Assembly (NCBI GenBank): GCA_964449075.1 | Contig: CAYVBJ010000002.1 | Location: 62,001-126,000 of the forward strand | DNA length: 64,000 nt | Reading direction: 5' to 3' | Source of the DNA: CAYVBJ01 sp964449075 | GTDB taxonomy: Bacteria > Bacteroidota > Rhodothermia > Balneolales > Balneolaceae | Part shown: one piece after another, positions 52,316 through 60,641 of the stretch | Layout of the letters: every line of letters begins with the position of its first letter | How positions within the stretch are numbered: position 1 is the first letter of the stretch | Made by a program: the position numbers and the translations under genes | The notes under the pieces: model-generated | The model's database searches: none | What the model was told of the DNA's origin: nothing | Seen by the model: the letters and a program-made list of their open reading frames with translations, nothing else

Positions 52316-52771
52316 ATGCAATTACTTCAAACATCAGAGTTTTTCGATTCTATCGCCAATATTGTACACAGAGAGACTCAGGAACATAAAAATCATCTCG
52401 ATTTAACGGTTTCTGAAGTACACGTTTATCGTAATGCGGGAGATCTGGATTTCGGAGGCAGCGAATTCAAACCAGCAACAACAGATCCTGTAAAGCCGGA
52501 AAAAAATGATCCTGAAGATGACTACGGATGGTGGAAATTGAAGAGCGGTATTTATAAAGCCGTTTTTAATGAAAAGATAAAACAATCGGATCAGACCACT
52601 GCCTTTGTTTCACTTCATGAGCATGCAAAAAAAGCGGGTATCCTCAGCAACGAAGGATTTGTAAGAAATGAGGAAAATGGCCGTTTATCATTCAATTTTT
52701 TCGTTCCGGAATCGGGTTGTAATATTAAAGAGAATGCGAGAATAGCTTCCATCTTTATTTTAATAGAATAG
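52316..52771 (+). CDS. Possible dUTPase/dCTP-deaminase-fold protein
   Basis: A 151-residue protein from an ATG at 52316 (MQLLQTSEFFDSIANIV). The beta-rich pattern LDLTVSEVHVYRNAGDLDFG, WWKLKSGIYKAVFNEKIKQS and the end RIASIFILIE resembles the all-beta fold of dUTPase/dCTP deaminase. I see no convincing GxD dUTPase signature, so the fold is tentative and activity not claimed. It lies 67 bases upstream of the SARP-type regulator in the same direction. Alternative start at 52202 (TTG). Confidence 0.45.
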   Translation: MQLLQTSEFFDSIANIVHRETQEHKNHLDLTVSEVHVYRNAGDLDFGGSEFKPATTDPVKPEKNDPEDDYGWWKLKSGIYKAVFNEKIKQSDQTTAFVSLHEHAKKAGILSNEGFVRNEENGRLSFNFFVPESGCNIKENARIASIFILIE

Positions 52772-52838
52772 GAAATCCCGTTTTTCAAAGCTACATTACA
52801 TTTTTAGCACCTCAAATATTTATCAATAACATGGGATA

Positions 52839-55800
52839 GTGGATAAGAAATTACATATCACCCTATTAGGTATGTTTAGAGTTACCTATAATAAAGGTAA
52901 TGTAATTTCTGACCTTAATACACGCCGGCTTCAAGAGTTACTTGCCTGGCTGATTTTACACCGCGATGAATATCAAAGTCGCCAAAGACTCTCTTTCACA
53001 TTCTGGCCGGAAAGCCGCGAATCCCAGGCCAGAAATAATCTCAGAAATCTTTTACACCTCCTTCGAAAAGCACTTCCGGATCTTGATTCCTTTATTATTG
53101 TAGAGCATACCTCCCTTAAATGGAAACAGGACTCTGCCTTTACCTGTGATGTTGATAACTTTGAAAAAAAGATTGCAGCAGCAAAACTATTAAAAGATCC
53201 CGGGCAACGGGAATTGAAGCTGAAAGAGGGAGTTTTACTATATGGAGGTGAGCTTCTGCCTGACAGCTATTCAGAATGGATAGAGGAATACCGCTATCGT
53301 TTGAAACTTGATTATCAGTATGCGCTGCAAGAATTGGTAAAGCTGACAAAAAGCAATCGGGAATACGATAAGGGAATAAAATATGCCAAGATGTGGACTA
53401 CCGAAGAACCCTTCAATGAATCTGCCTGGCGACATCTGATTACTCTTTATGCATTACAAAATGACAGGGCTAATGCTCTGCAGGCATATAAAAGGTGCAC
53501 CGGTATTCTACGCAAGGAGTTAGATATTGAACCGGCCCCTGAAACCCTGGATCTGTATGAACAACTGATAAATAATTATCGTGAGTTCAAAGAACACAAT
53601 CAAATAGAATCCTTACCGCATTCTGAAAAAAAATGGCCACTGATTGCAAGGGATAAAGAGTGGTCAACACTGCAGGATAACTGGAAAATTACGCTCTCAG
53701 GAGGGCAAAGACTGTTGTTCCTTGAAGGAACATCCGGACTAGGGAAATCCCGGCTGGCAAGTGAGTTTGCAGAAAAAATACAAAGACAGGGTTATCCGGT
53801 AATTTATAACAGGTGCCATTCTACCACTATTAAACTTGGTTTTGGGTGTATTATCAGTTGTTTAAAGAAAACGGCTTTATACAGCTATATAGATAAACTG
53901 GACGATATCTGGAAGGCACATTTAGTTCGGCTTTTACCCGAATTGCTTGTAGATTACCCTCACCTGAAGCCTCCCGAACACGTGGACAAACCGGAAGAGC
54001 AGTACAAGTTATTTGAAGCTATTTCCAGGATTTTCCTATCGATTGATAAGCCCATGCTTTTGGTAATGGATGACCTTCATTGTTGCGATGTGGAAAGCCT
54101 TAACTGGATAAGCTATCAACTTCAAAGAAATGAATCGGCTTCTCTACTATTCCTTTGTACGATAAATAATGAGGAGGTAACTGCCGGTTCAGCTATAGAA
54201 CAATTTGCTAGTGCCCATCAAAAGGAACACTATGTAAAGCATTTTAAACCGGCTCTATTTGACCTTGAGCAAACAACCGAATTACTGTCGGCAATAATAG
54301 GTCAGCCGCCGGATAAATTGACCGCGCAAAATATTTATCATTCATCTATCGGTATACCGGGGCAAATAGTCGAATCGGTGAATCAAGATTTACAAAGTAT
54401 TGATCAGCAGGAATCTACAGCAACATCGATACCGGCAAGAGTGCCTGCTAAAGGAATTGAACCGTCGTTTTACGAAACTGATTTATCTCAGGATTCTGAA
54501 ATAAAAAAGCCGGGAAATACCGGAACTGGGAACCCGAAGCCTCTTCAGTCTGCCGGAATGTACAGTCGTTTTACAGTACTCTTTGGCCGGTTGAAATATC
54601 CCTATGTTACTTCGGCCCTGCTATTTGTGGTACTTTTTTTACTGTACAGCGACTTTAATTTTCTTGCTGCGGGTTATTCAGATAAAGTGCAAGCTATTGG
54701 AGTTCTTCCTTTCAGCAATCTTTCTGACGAAAATACTGACGAAGCATTTAACCTGGGAATGGTTGATATCCTTAGCAACAACCTGGCTCAAACCGATAAA
54801 TTTAAGGTGGTTTCCCACAAGTCGGTCTCCTTTTATATAAATCAATACTCTCAAAGCCGGATGGTTCAAGAACTTGATCTGGATTTTCTTATTGAAGGAT
54901 CCGTACTGACTTCGGGTGATCAGGTTCGCATTAATATTCAATTAATAGACGCCAGAACCAGTGAATATATCTGGACCAAAACCTATGATAGATACCTGGG
55001 GGAATTTTTATCTCTACAAAAAGAGCTTGCGGAAGATATCCTGACCGAAGTTAATACTGTCTTAGGCTATGATATCGGCCCGGAATTAGCTGTAAATACG
55101 CCACGGGTAAATCCCGATGCATTAAAATACTTTATGCAAGCTAAGAGTGTGGGGGGTGACGACGAATTATCTCTTCTCATGCAATCTATTGCCATTGATT
55201 CAACCTTTTCACCTGCCTATGCCCACCTTTCCATTGAATACGCTTTTCGATTCGCTTTTACACATTCAGAAAATTACAGGCAGAAATCACAGCAGGCTAT
55301 AAATAAAGTACTCGTTCTCAATCCCAATTCGTCGTTGGCTTATTTGGCAATAGCTATGCTCAGTGAATTTAGTTTTGATTGGGGAAACGCTGAAAAGGCA
55401 TTTAAAAAGTCCATCGAGTTCAATCCGCTCAATGACCTCGCCTATCACGAATTGGCGCAATTGCAGATGCGGTTAGGACGATTTGAAGAAGCTATTGAGT
55501 CGGAAAAAAGGGCCATTTATTTGGCACCGAACTCTTTTCATTACCAAAACGGACTCGGGGAAATTTACCTGTTCCAAAGAGACTATGAAAAAGCTATCCT
55601 GGAAATGAAGAAGGCGCTGCAGTTAAATGCTGATTATCCTCCTTCCCAACGATGGCTTTCCAAAGCTTATATGCACAAGCAAGATTATCAAAAAGCTTTG
55701 GAGCACTACGATATATTTTCAAAAATGAGTGGTGGATTTGAGGATCCATCTAACTTCCCAAGCGGTTTGGCCCAGATCTATGGACACACGGGCCAAAAGC

Positions 55801-56060
55801 AGAAAGTACTGGATTTGATAAACACCTTTTTAGAGAAGAATTCTGTTACGGCCATAAATACATTTCTAATGCTTCAGTTGGCATTAGCTTATACTTCCAT
55901 TAATGATGTGGAAAATGCATTATTGTGGCTTGAAAGAGGCCAAGAAGCTAATGCAGGATGGTTGATATACATGAAAGTTCAGCCCGGTTTTGATCCGATA
56001 CGAACCAATCCCCGCTATCAAGCTGTGGAACGACAGATTTTCGGAAAATACAGCATGTAA
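52839..56060 (+). CDS. SARP/BTAD-AAA-transmembrane-FlgO-TPR regulator
   Basis: A 1073-residue chimeric protein read from a GTG. Residues 1-245 are a SARP-type DNA-binding plus BTAD domain (RRLQELLAWLILHRDEYQSR, ARNNLRNLLHLLRKALPD, RKELDIEPAPETLDLYEQL). An AAA-type ATPase follows with Walker A GTSGLGKSRLA (about 297-304) and Walker B MLLVMDDLHCCD. One membrane segment is at about 588-608. Outside it comes an FlgO-like domain, AIGVLPFSNLSDENTDEAF, DLDFLIEGSVLTSGDQV, then a set of TPR units from about 770 (e.g. AYHELAQLQMRLGRFEEAIE). It looks like a membrane-tethered activator sensing outside the membrane. The following small secreted gene may be a target. Confidence 0.85.
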   Translation: MDKKLHITLLGMFRVTYNKGNVISDLNTRRLQELLAWLILHRDEYQSRQRLSFTFWPESRESQARNNLRNLLHLLRKALPDLDSFIIVEHTSLKWKQDSAFTCDVDNFEKKIAAAKLLKDPGQRELKLKEGVLLYGGELLPDSYSEWIEEYRYRLKLDYQYALQELVKLTKSNREYDKGIKYAKMWTTEEPFNESAWRHLITLYALQNDRANALQAYKRCTGILRKELDIEPAPETLDLYEQLINNYREFKEHNQIESLPHSEKKWPLIARDKEWSTLQDNWKITLSGGQRLLFLEGTSGLGKSRLASEFAEKIQRQGYPVIYNRCHSTTIKLGFGCIISCLKKTALYSYIDKLDDIWKAHLVRLLPELLVDYPHLKPPEHVDKPEEQYKLFEAISRIFLSIDKPMLLVMDDLHCCDVESLNWISYQLQRNESASLLFLCTINNEEVTAGSAIEQFASAHQKEHYVKHFKPALFDLEQTTELLSAIIGQPPDKLTAQNIYHSSIGIPGQIVESVNQDLQSIDQQESTATSIPARVPAKGIEPSFYETDLSQDSEIKKPGNTGTGNPKPLQSAGMYSRFTVLFGRLKYPYVTSALLFVVLFLLYSDFNFLAAGYSDKVQAIGVLPFSNLSDENTDEAFNLGMVDILSNNLAQTDKFKVVSHKSVSFYINQYSQSRMVQELDLDFLIEGSVLTSGDQVRINIQLIDARTSEYIWTKTYDRYLGEFLSLQKELAEDILTEVNTVLGYDIGPELAVNTPRVNPDALKYFMQAKSVGGDDELSLLMQSIAIDSTFSPAYAHLSIEYAFRFAFTHSENYRQKSQQAINKVLVLNPNSSLAYLAIAMLSEFSFDWGNAEKAFKKSIEFNPLNDLAYHELAQLQMRLGRFEEAIESEKRAIYLAPNSFHYQNGLGEIYLFQRDYEKAILEMKKALQLNADYPPSQRWLSKAYMHKQDYQKALEHYDIFSKMSGGFEDPSNFPSGLAQIYGHTGQKQKVLDLINTFLEKNSVTAINTFLMLQLALAYTSINDVENALLWLERGQEANAGWLIYMKVQPGFDPIRTNPRYQAVERQIFGKYSM

Positions 56061-56308
56061 AATAGGCTTAGAGGTACCAGTTTATTGAACAACCTATCCA
56101 TTCACATTCTAATCAAATGTATACACTACTTCTAAAGTAAGCTGTCCCAATAGCTCTTTTGCTGCTGGAATAAATCGTTTTATAATTTTTTGAAATTTAT
56201 TTCAAAAAAACGGTATAAAAGACGCTCAAAAATCTTTAGGAAAACGCTCTTCTTTTAAATTACGGTTAGTCACTGATTCAATTAACTTTAATTTATGAGA
56301 ATATTATC

Positions 56309-56857
56309 ATGAAAAAACTAATATGTAATAAACTAAAAAGTACGGTATCCTTACTGATTATGTCATTTTTATTGACGCTCTCCGTAAATGCTCAAAAAAT
56401 AGACTGCGCAGAATTTGCAGGTTTCGATACCAATAAACTGCCAACACTATTGAGAAGTATAGGAGAAGAAGATTTTTCAAACTTTTTAAATGTAATGAGT
56501 TTGAAAGATTACTCGAATGTAATCTATGACGGATTATCGGTGGATTGTTACAAAAACAGACAATTTAGCCTTACAGGCAAAGGTAAAAATATTGAACTGG
56601 ATGCTACGTATGGAGATGACGGAAACTTAATAAAAGGGAGACTCATTAAGATAGATGCGCATATTCCTTTTTTAATCAGAAAACATTGTTCGGCTTATCT
56701 TCATGAAGGCTGGGAAATGATAAGTAATAAAATATTTATTATCGATTTTAATCCCGTTAAGACCGAGTACGAAATAGAATTGATGCGTGAGGATGAGAAG
56801 TTGACCTTATTCTTTGACCATACCGGCAAGCAGATTAGAAGGCTATCCCGAATATAG
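56309..56857 (+). CDS. Secreted hypothetical protein
   Basis: A 182-residue exported protein with a signal peptide (LLIMSFLLTLSVNAQ). The mature part contains two cysteine pairs, and the C-terminal half (ELDATYGDDGNLIKGRLIKI, KTEYEIELMREDEKLTLFFD, TGKQIRRLSRI) resembles PepSY-like strands: repeated beta units ending in a D-x-x-G-K pattern. No catalytic motif is visible. It lies 249 bases after the regulator in the same direction, and a terminator follows. I do not recognise a named family. Confidence 0.65.
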   Translation: MKKLICNKLKSTVSLLIMSFLLTLSVNAQKIDCAEFAGFDTNKLPTLLRSIGEEDFSNFLNVMSLKDYSNVIYDGLSVDCYKNRQFSLTGKGKNIELDATYGDDGNLIKGRLIKIDAHIPFLIRKHCSAYLHEGWEMISNKIFIIDFNPVKTEYEIELMREDEKLTLFFDHTGKQIRRLSRI

Positions 56858-56893
56858 TATGTTTGTTTAACTTCTGGTTTATAAATCCCAGGG

Positions 56894-56917
56894 CCCTGTA
56901 TTCATACGGGGTTTTTT
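56894..56917 (+). terminator. Terminator of the small secreted gene
   Basis: CCCTGTAT and ATACGGGG pair (one G-T wobble) round a 2-base loop, followed by TTTTTT. It begins 36 bases after the stop at 56857. Confidence 0.8.
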
Positions 56918-56999
56918 ATATGTAAAATTTTGATCTTGCTGAAACCGGGTTTTTGTTAAAAAAATGGTAACAAGCTTTTAAAACAAAAGGCAGAGAAGA

Positions 57000-57061
57000 G
57001 TCATCGGATGAGCCTTTTGATTAACTTATTTATGTGATTATAAGTACACTCATCCGATGAC
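57000..57061. repeat. Perfect 13-bp inverted repeat
   Basis: GTCATCGGATGAG (57000-57012) and CTCATCCGATGAC (57049-57061) are exact inverted copies around 36 bases. It lies between convergent genes. No T-run follows on either strand, so it is not an ordinary terminator. Possibly a repeat element or recombination scar. Confidence 0.6.
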
Positions 57062-57113
57062 GCTGTTTATTGGCAATCACTCATCCTTTGCCAGTCCTTT
57101 GCCAGAATTTTCT

Positions 57114-60100
57114 CTATTCATCATTCTTCAAACCTTCCGCTGTCCTGTCTTCGTACGGCGGCGCCGGTGTCATTTCAATTTTGTAGTCATCCATCATGTC
57201 CAGAACTTCGCGGACAACCCGTTCAATCTGAGGGTCACGGCCATCCATCAGGGCATTCGGATCGTCCCAGACTTCAATATCGGGGCGTACACCTTCGCCT
57301 TCCCAGAACCAGTGTCCGTCGTTATCGTATAGTCTTGCCCCGGGAACCGTGATTCCGCCACCATCAATGAGCTGATGTCCGGTTGCAGGTCCGACAAGGA
57401 TTCCGAGAGTGCGTTCGCCCACGATCGGTCCGGCTTCCAGTTCCTGGAACGCCCACGGCAGACCGTCTCCGCCCGATCCTGCCCAGCCGTTGATCAGCAT
57501 TCCCTTAGGACCGGTATTGGTCTTAATTGGCCAGGTGTGATCGCGGCCGTGCCGCCAGTGAAGGTTGTAGACAACCGGACGCTGCAAAAGCTCAAGAAAC
57601 CGGTCGGCTAACTGACCGCCGTCGTTAAAGCGCTCGTCAATGATGAACCCTTTTTTGTGTAGCTGCCCGTAGTACATGCGAACCAGTTCACGCTGTCCCT
57701 GTGCTGAAGTATTCGACATGTAGACATAGCCAAGCTGGCCGTCCGAAAGTTCATCCACCATCTTCCTGTTGTTCTCTATCCACTCCAGGTAGCGAAGCTG
57801 TGATTCTTCGCCCTGCGTCAGCGTTTTCACGATCACCTCTTCTGCATTTTCACGATTGCCATCGTCACTGATCATCAGGGAGACGGTTTTGCCGTCCAGG
57901 CCGTCAAACGCCGCGTACGGATCTTTCTCTGTGTCGAGCAGCATACCGTTTACCGAGTGGATATAGTCGCCGGCTTCAACAGAAACACCGGGCCTGTCGA
58001 ATGGAGAGCGCACCTGCGTATCCCAGGAAGCGGGACGCACAATACGCCTGATGCGGTACTGATCGCCTTCCAGTTCCCAGTCGATTCCCAGGTAACCGGT
58101 GCCGCGGAATTCAACGTCTTCGGTGTCGCCGCCAAACGTGTAGGTGTGTCCGGCGCTCAATTCGGCCTGCATATTGGACTGTATATTACCCACATCCCAG
58201 CGGGTGCGGGCATCTTCGATCAGGGCACCGTAGCGCTCTTTCATTTCATCCCAGTCCACCTGCTGCATATTCGGATCGTAGAAGAAGTCCCTGTATCGCC
58301 GCCATGTATCGTTGAATATTTGGCGCCATTCAGCTTTCGGAACCAGGTCCATCTCCAGGCCGTCCGTCTGAATCGGTTCTTCAATTTTCTGGCCGGGCTC
58401 TGGTTTAATAATCCCGTATTTTCCGCCGCTCGATACCAGGATCGCTTTTCCATCGGCTGTCTGAATGGCATTGCTCACACCTTCCATGATGGTGATCTCT
58501 TCCCTTTTCTCAAAATCGTAACCCATCAGAGCCGGCGGGCCACCGTCAGTCCCGGTATTTGGATAGCGCAGGTAAACAACATTCCCTTCAAATGACATGA
58601 TCTGGCCTATATTTCCCGCATCAGGTGGCAGGATTGTAATCCGGCTTTCAAACCCATCAAAATCAATAACCGTTTCCGGCGCACTTTTCTCTTCGGTATT
58701 ATCATCCGGTTTATCCTCGTTTTCCTGTTTAGCTTCTCCGTTTCCAACGTCAGACGAAACCGCATCATTTTTGGGTGCAAGCAGTGAAGGCGTATCCCCG
58801 GCCAGGCTCACAGATGCAATCTCCGTGCTGTTGGGATAAATCCAGGTATCATCGAGGTCGGAGTATTCGGCATCAAAATTCCGGTTTGTGGTATAGAAAA
58901 GATATTTTCCATCCGTGCTGAATACAGGGTTTGAATCAGAATAAAACCCGCTGGACGCCTGGTGCAGTTCATCTTCTTCCGTATCATACAGCATCACTGC
59001 CGAATGGCTGTTTTCAAGGCCTTGGGTAAACGAAACCCAGCGGGAGTCGGGCGACCAGCTGATCGGGTAGCTGTTTTTGGCCGGGTGACCAATGTGCCAC
59101 ACAGTATTTCCGATTTCCGTCAATATCCCGTTTTCAGCATCAGCAAGATAGATGGTATTGGTTTCATCGATAAAGGCGATGTGGCGGCTGTCGGGTGACC
59201 AATAGAGTGTATAGCCGTATCCTTCGCTTCTGCCGGTCAGTTTCCGGGCTTGTGTTCCGCTTCCGGGTTCATACAGGTAGATATTGTATTCGCCATCCAT
59301 ATCACTCCAATAGGCTATTTTGGAACCATCGGGTGACCATGCAGGGTTTCTATCGAAAGCGCCGCTCGATTGCGTGATGTTTTCAATAAACCCCTCTTTA
59401 ACGGGAACATTAAAAAGCTCGCCCCTGGCCTCGAAAATTACGCGCTTGCTGCCGGGTGATGCGGCTCCATTGGAAATGCGATTGCTCACATCTACTGTCC
59501 GCGGCATTTCGTTAGACAAATCACTCACGACCTGTATTTCGACCTGCCGGTAATCATGGGTTTCCAGGTCCATCAGGTAGAGATTACCGCCCACTTCAAA
59601 AACCAGTTCCCCTGGTCCGGCAGAAAGGTAGGAGATGTCAAATTCCTCAAATTGAGTCAACTGGCTGAACTCTTCAGTGGTTAGATCATACGCCCATACA
59701 TTCAGGCGAAATTCTTCGCCGCGGTCTGACAGAAAATAGATCGTGTCGCCCGCCCATGCGGGTTTGCCGTCGTTAATTTCGTTCTCGGTTATTTTTTGGG
59801 CGGATTTATTATCCATATCATAAATAATCAGTTCGGATGTCAGGCCGCCCTTATATCGTTTAAACGGATAGTTTTCGGTGATTTTTGTGATATAGACCAG
59901 TTGAGATCCGTCCGGAGAAAAACTGGCCAGCTCGCCATAGGGGATGGCAAGCGGCTCGGGCATGCCGCCGTCTCTATCGACCAGGTAAAATTTGTTGGCG
60001 GCCCGTTGACCCATCTCCCTGCGGGAGGCAAAAAGCAGGTGATCGCCGTCCGGGTGCCAGTCAATCAGCCGGTCGCTGAAAGATGGATAAGTGACGCGCT

Positions 60101-60398
60101 GCGGAATTCCGCCCTCAACCGGTATCACATAGACATCGTCATTGCCATTGTAGCTTGCCGTATAGGCAATATGTGTGCCATCAGGAGAAAATTTAGGCCA
60201 GGATTCTTCACCCTGAGAAGATGTAAGCCGTACCGCCTGTCCGCCCTCTATCGGCGAAAGCCAGATATCACCACCATACACAAAAGCGATTTGATCGGTT
60301 GAAACATCCATATACTGCATCAGTTTGGCGCTGATCTGGCTGTATGAGGTTTGGGTGAAAAACAAAAAAAGCATGAAGAGGGATAAAATGATTTTCAT
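57114..60398 (-). CDS. Tricorn-type S41 protease
   Basis: A 1094-residue exported protease (signal peptide LSLFMLFLFFTQTSYS). Two beta-propellers occupy the first 600 residues (repeated SPDGTHIAYTAS, SPDGSKIAYWS, SPDSRHIAF blocks), then the S41 core with a PDZ domain (about 760-850) and the catalytic serine Ser975 in WAGSGGDGLPW, with YVYMSNTSAQGQ and DERFNDGGQLADRF just before it. A histidine near 731 (SAGHTYTFGGD) completes the tricorn-type tetrad. These enzymes trim peptides. The gene is visibly richer in G+C than the FG-GAP gene upstream of it. Confidence 0.93.
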   Translation of the reverse strand: MKIILSLFMLFLFFTQTSYSQISAKLMQYMDVSTDQIAFVYGGDIWLSPIEGGQAVRLTSSQGEESWPKFSPDGTHIAYTASYNGNDDVYVIPVEGGIPQRVTYPSFSDRLIDWHPDGDHLLFASRREMGQRAANKFYLVDRDGGMPEPLAIPYGELASFSPDGSQLVYITKITENYPFKRYKGGLTSELIIYDMDNKSAQKITENEINDGKPAWAGDTIYFLSDRGEEFRLNVWAYDLTTEEFSQLTQFEEFDISYLSAGPGELVFEVGGNLYLMDLETHDYRQVEIQVVSDLSNEMPRTVDVSNRISNGAASPGSKRVIFEARGELFNVPVKEGFIENITQSSGAFDRNPAWSPDGSKIAYWSDMDGEYNIYLYEPGSGTQARKLTGRSEGYGYTLYWSPDSRHIAFIDETNTIYLADAENGILTEIGNTVWHIGHPAKNSYPISWSPDSRWVSFTQGLENSHSAVMLYDTEEDELHQASSGFYSDSNPVFSTDGKYLFYTTNRNFDAEYSDLDDTWIYPNSTEIASVSLAGDTPSLLAPKNDAVSSDVGNGEAKQENEDKPDDNTEEKSAPETVIDFDGFESRITILPPDAGNIGQIMSFEGNVVYLRYPNTGTDGGPPALMGYDFEKREEITIMEGVSNAIQTADGKAILVSSGGKYGIIKPEPGQKIEEPIQTDGLEMDLVPKAEWRQIFNDTWRRYRDFFYDPNMQQVDWDEMKERYGALIEDARTRWDVGNIQSNMQAELSAGHTYTFGGDTEDVEFRGTGYLGIDWELEGDQYRIRRIVRPASWDTQVRSPFDRPGVSVEAGDYIHSVNGMLLDTEKDPYAAFDGLDGKTVSLMISDDGNRENAEEVIVKTLTQGEESQLRYLEWIENNRKMVDELSDGQLGYVYMSNTSAQGQRELVRMYYGQLHKKGFIIDERFNDGGQLADRFLELLQRPVVYNLHWRHGRDHTWPIKTNTGPKGMLINGWAGSGGDGLPWAFQELEAGPIVGERTLGILVGPATGHQLIDGGGITVPGARLYDNDGHWFWEGEGVRPDIEVWDDPNALMDGRDPQIERVVREVLDMMDDYKIEMTPAPPYEDRTAEGLKNDE

Positions 60399-60641
60399 AG
60401 CTGGTATCTCCTTTTTATTTTTTTATGAATTGAGTTAAATCCCAAATGATTAATAGAAAGATATAAATTGACTATTGAGACACAACTATACTTTATTCCG
60501 AAGTTAATCCAGTCCGGATACTAAACTAAAATTTTATTCTAAATTATAACATCAAAATGCAGAAGTATTTCGGTAAAAATACCCGTTGAATAGAAAGCTA
60601 ATAGTATAATCAATTCAAATTTTCCATAATCACAAGGAATT

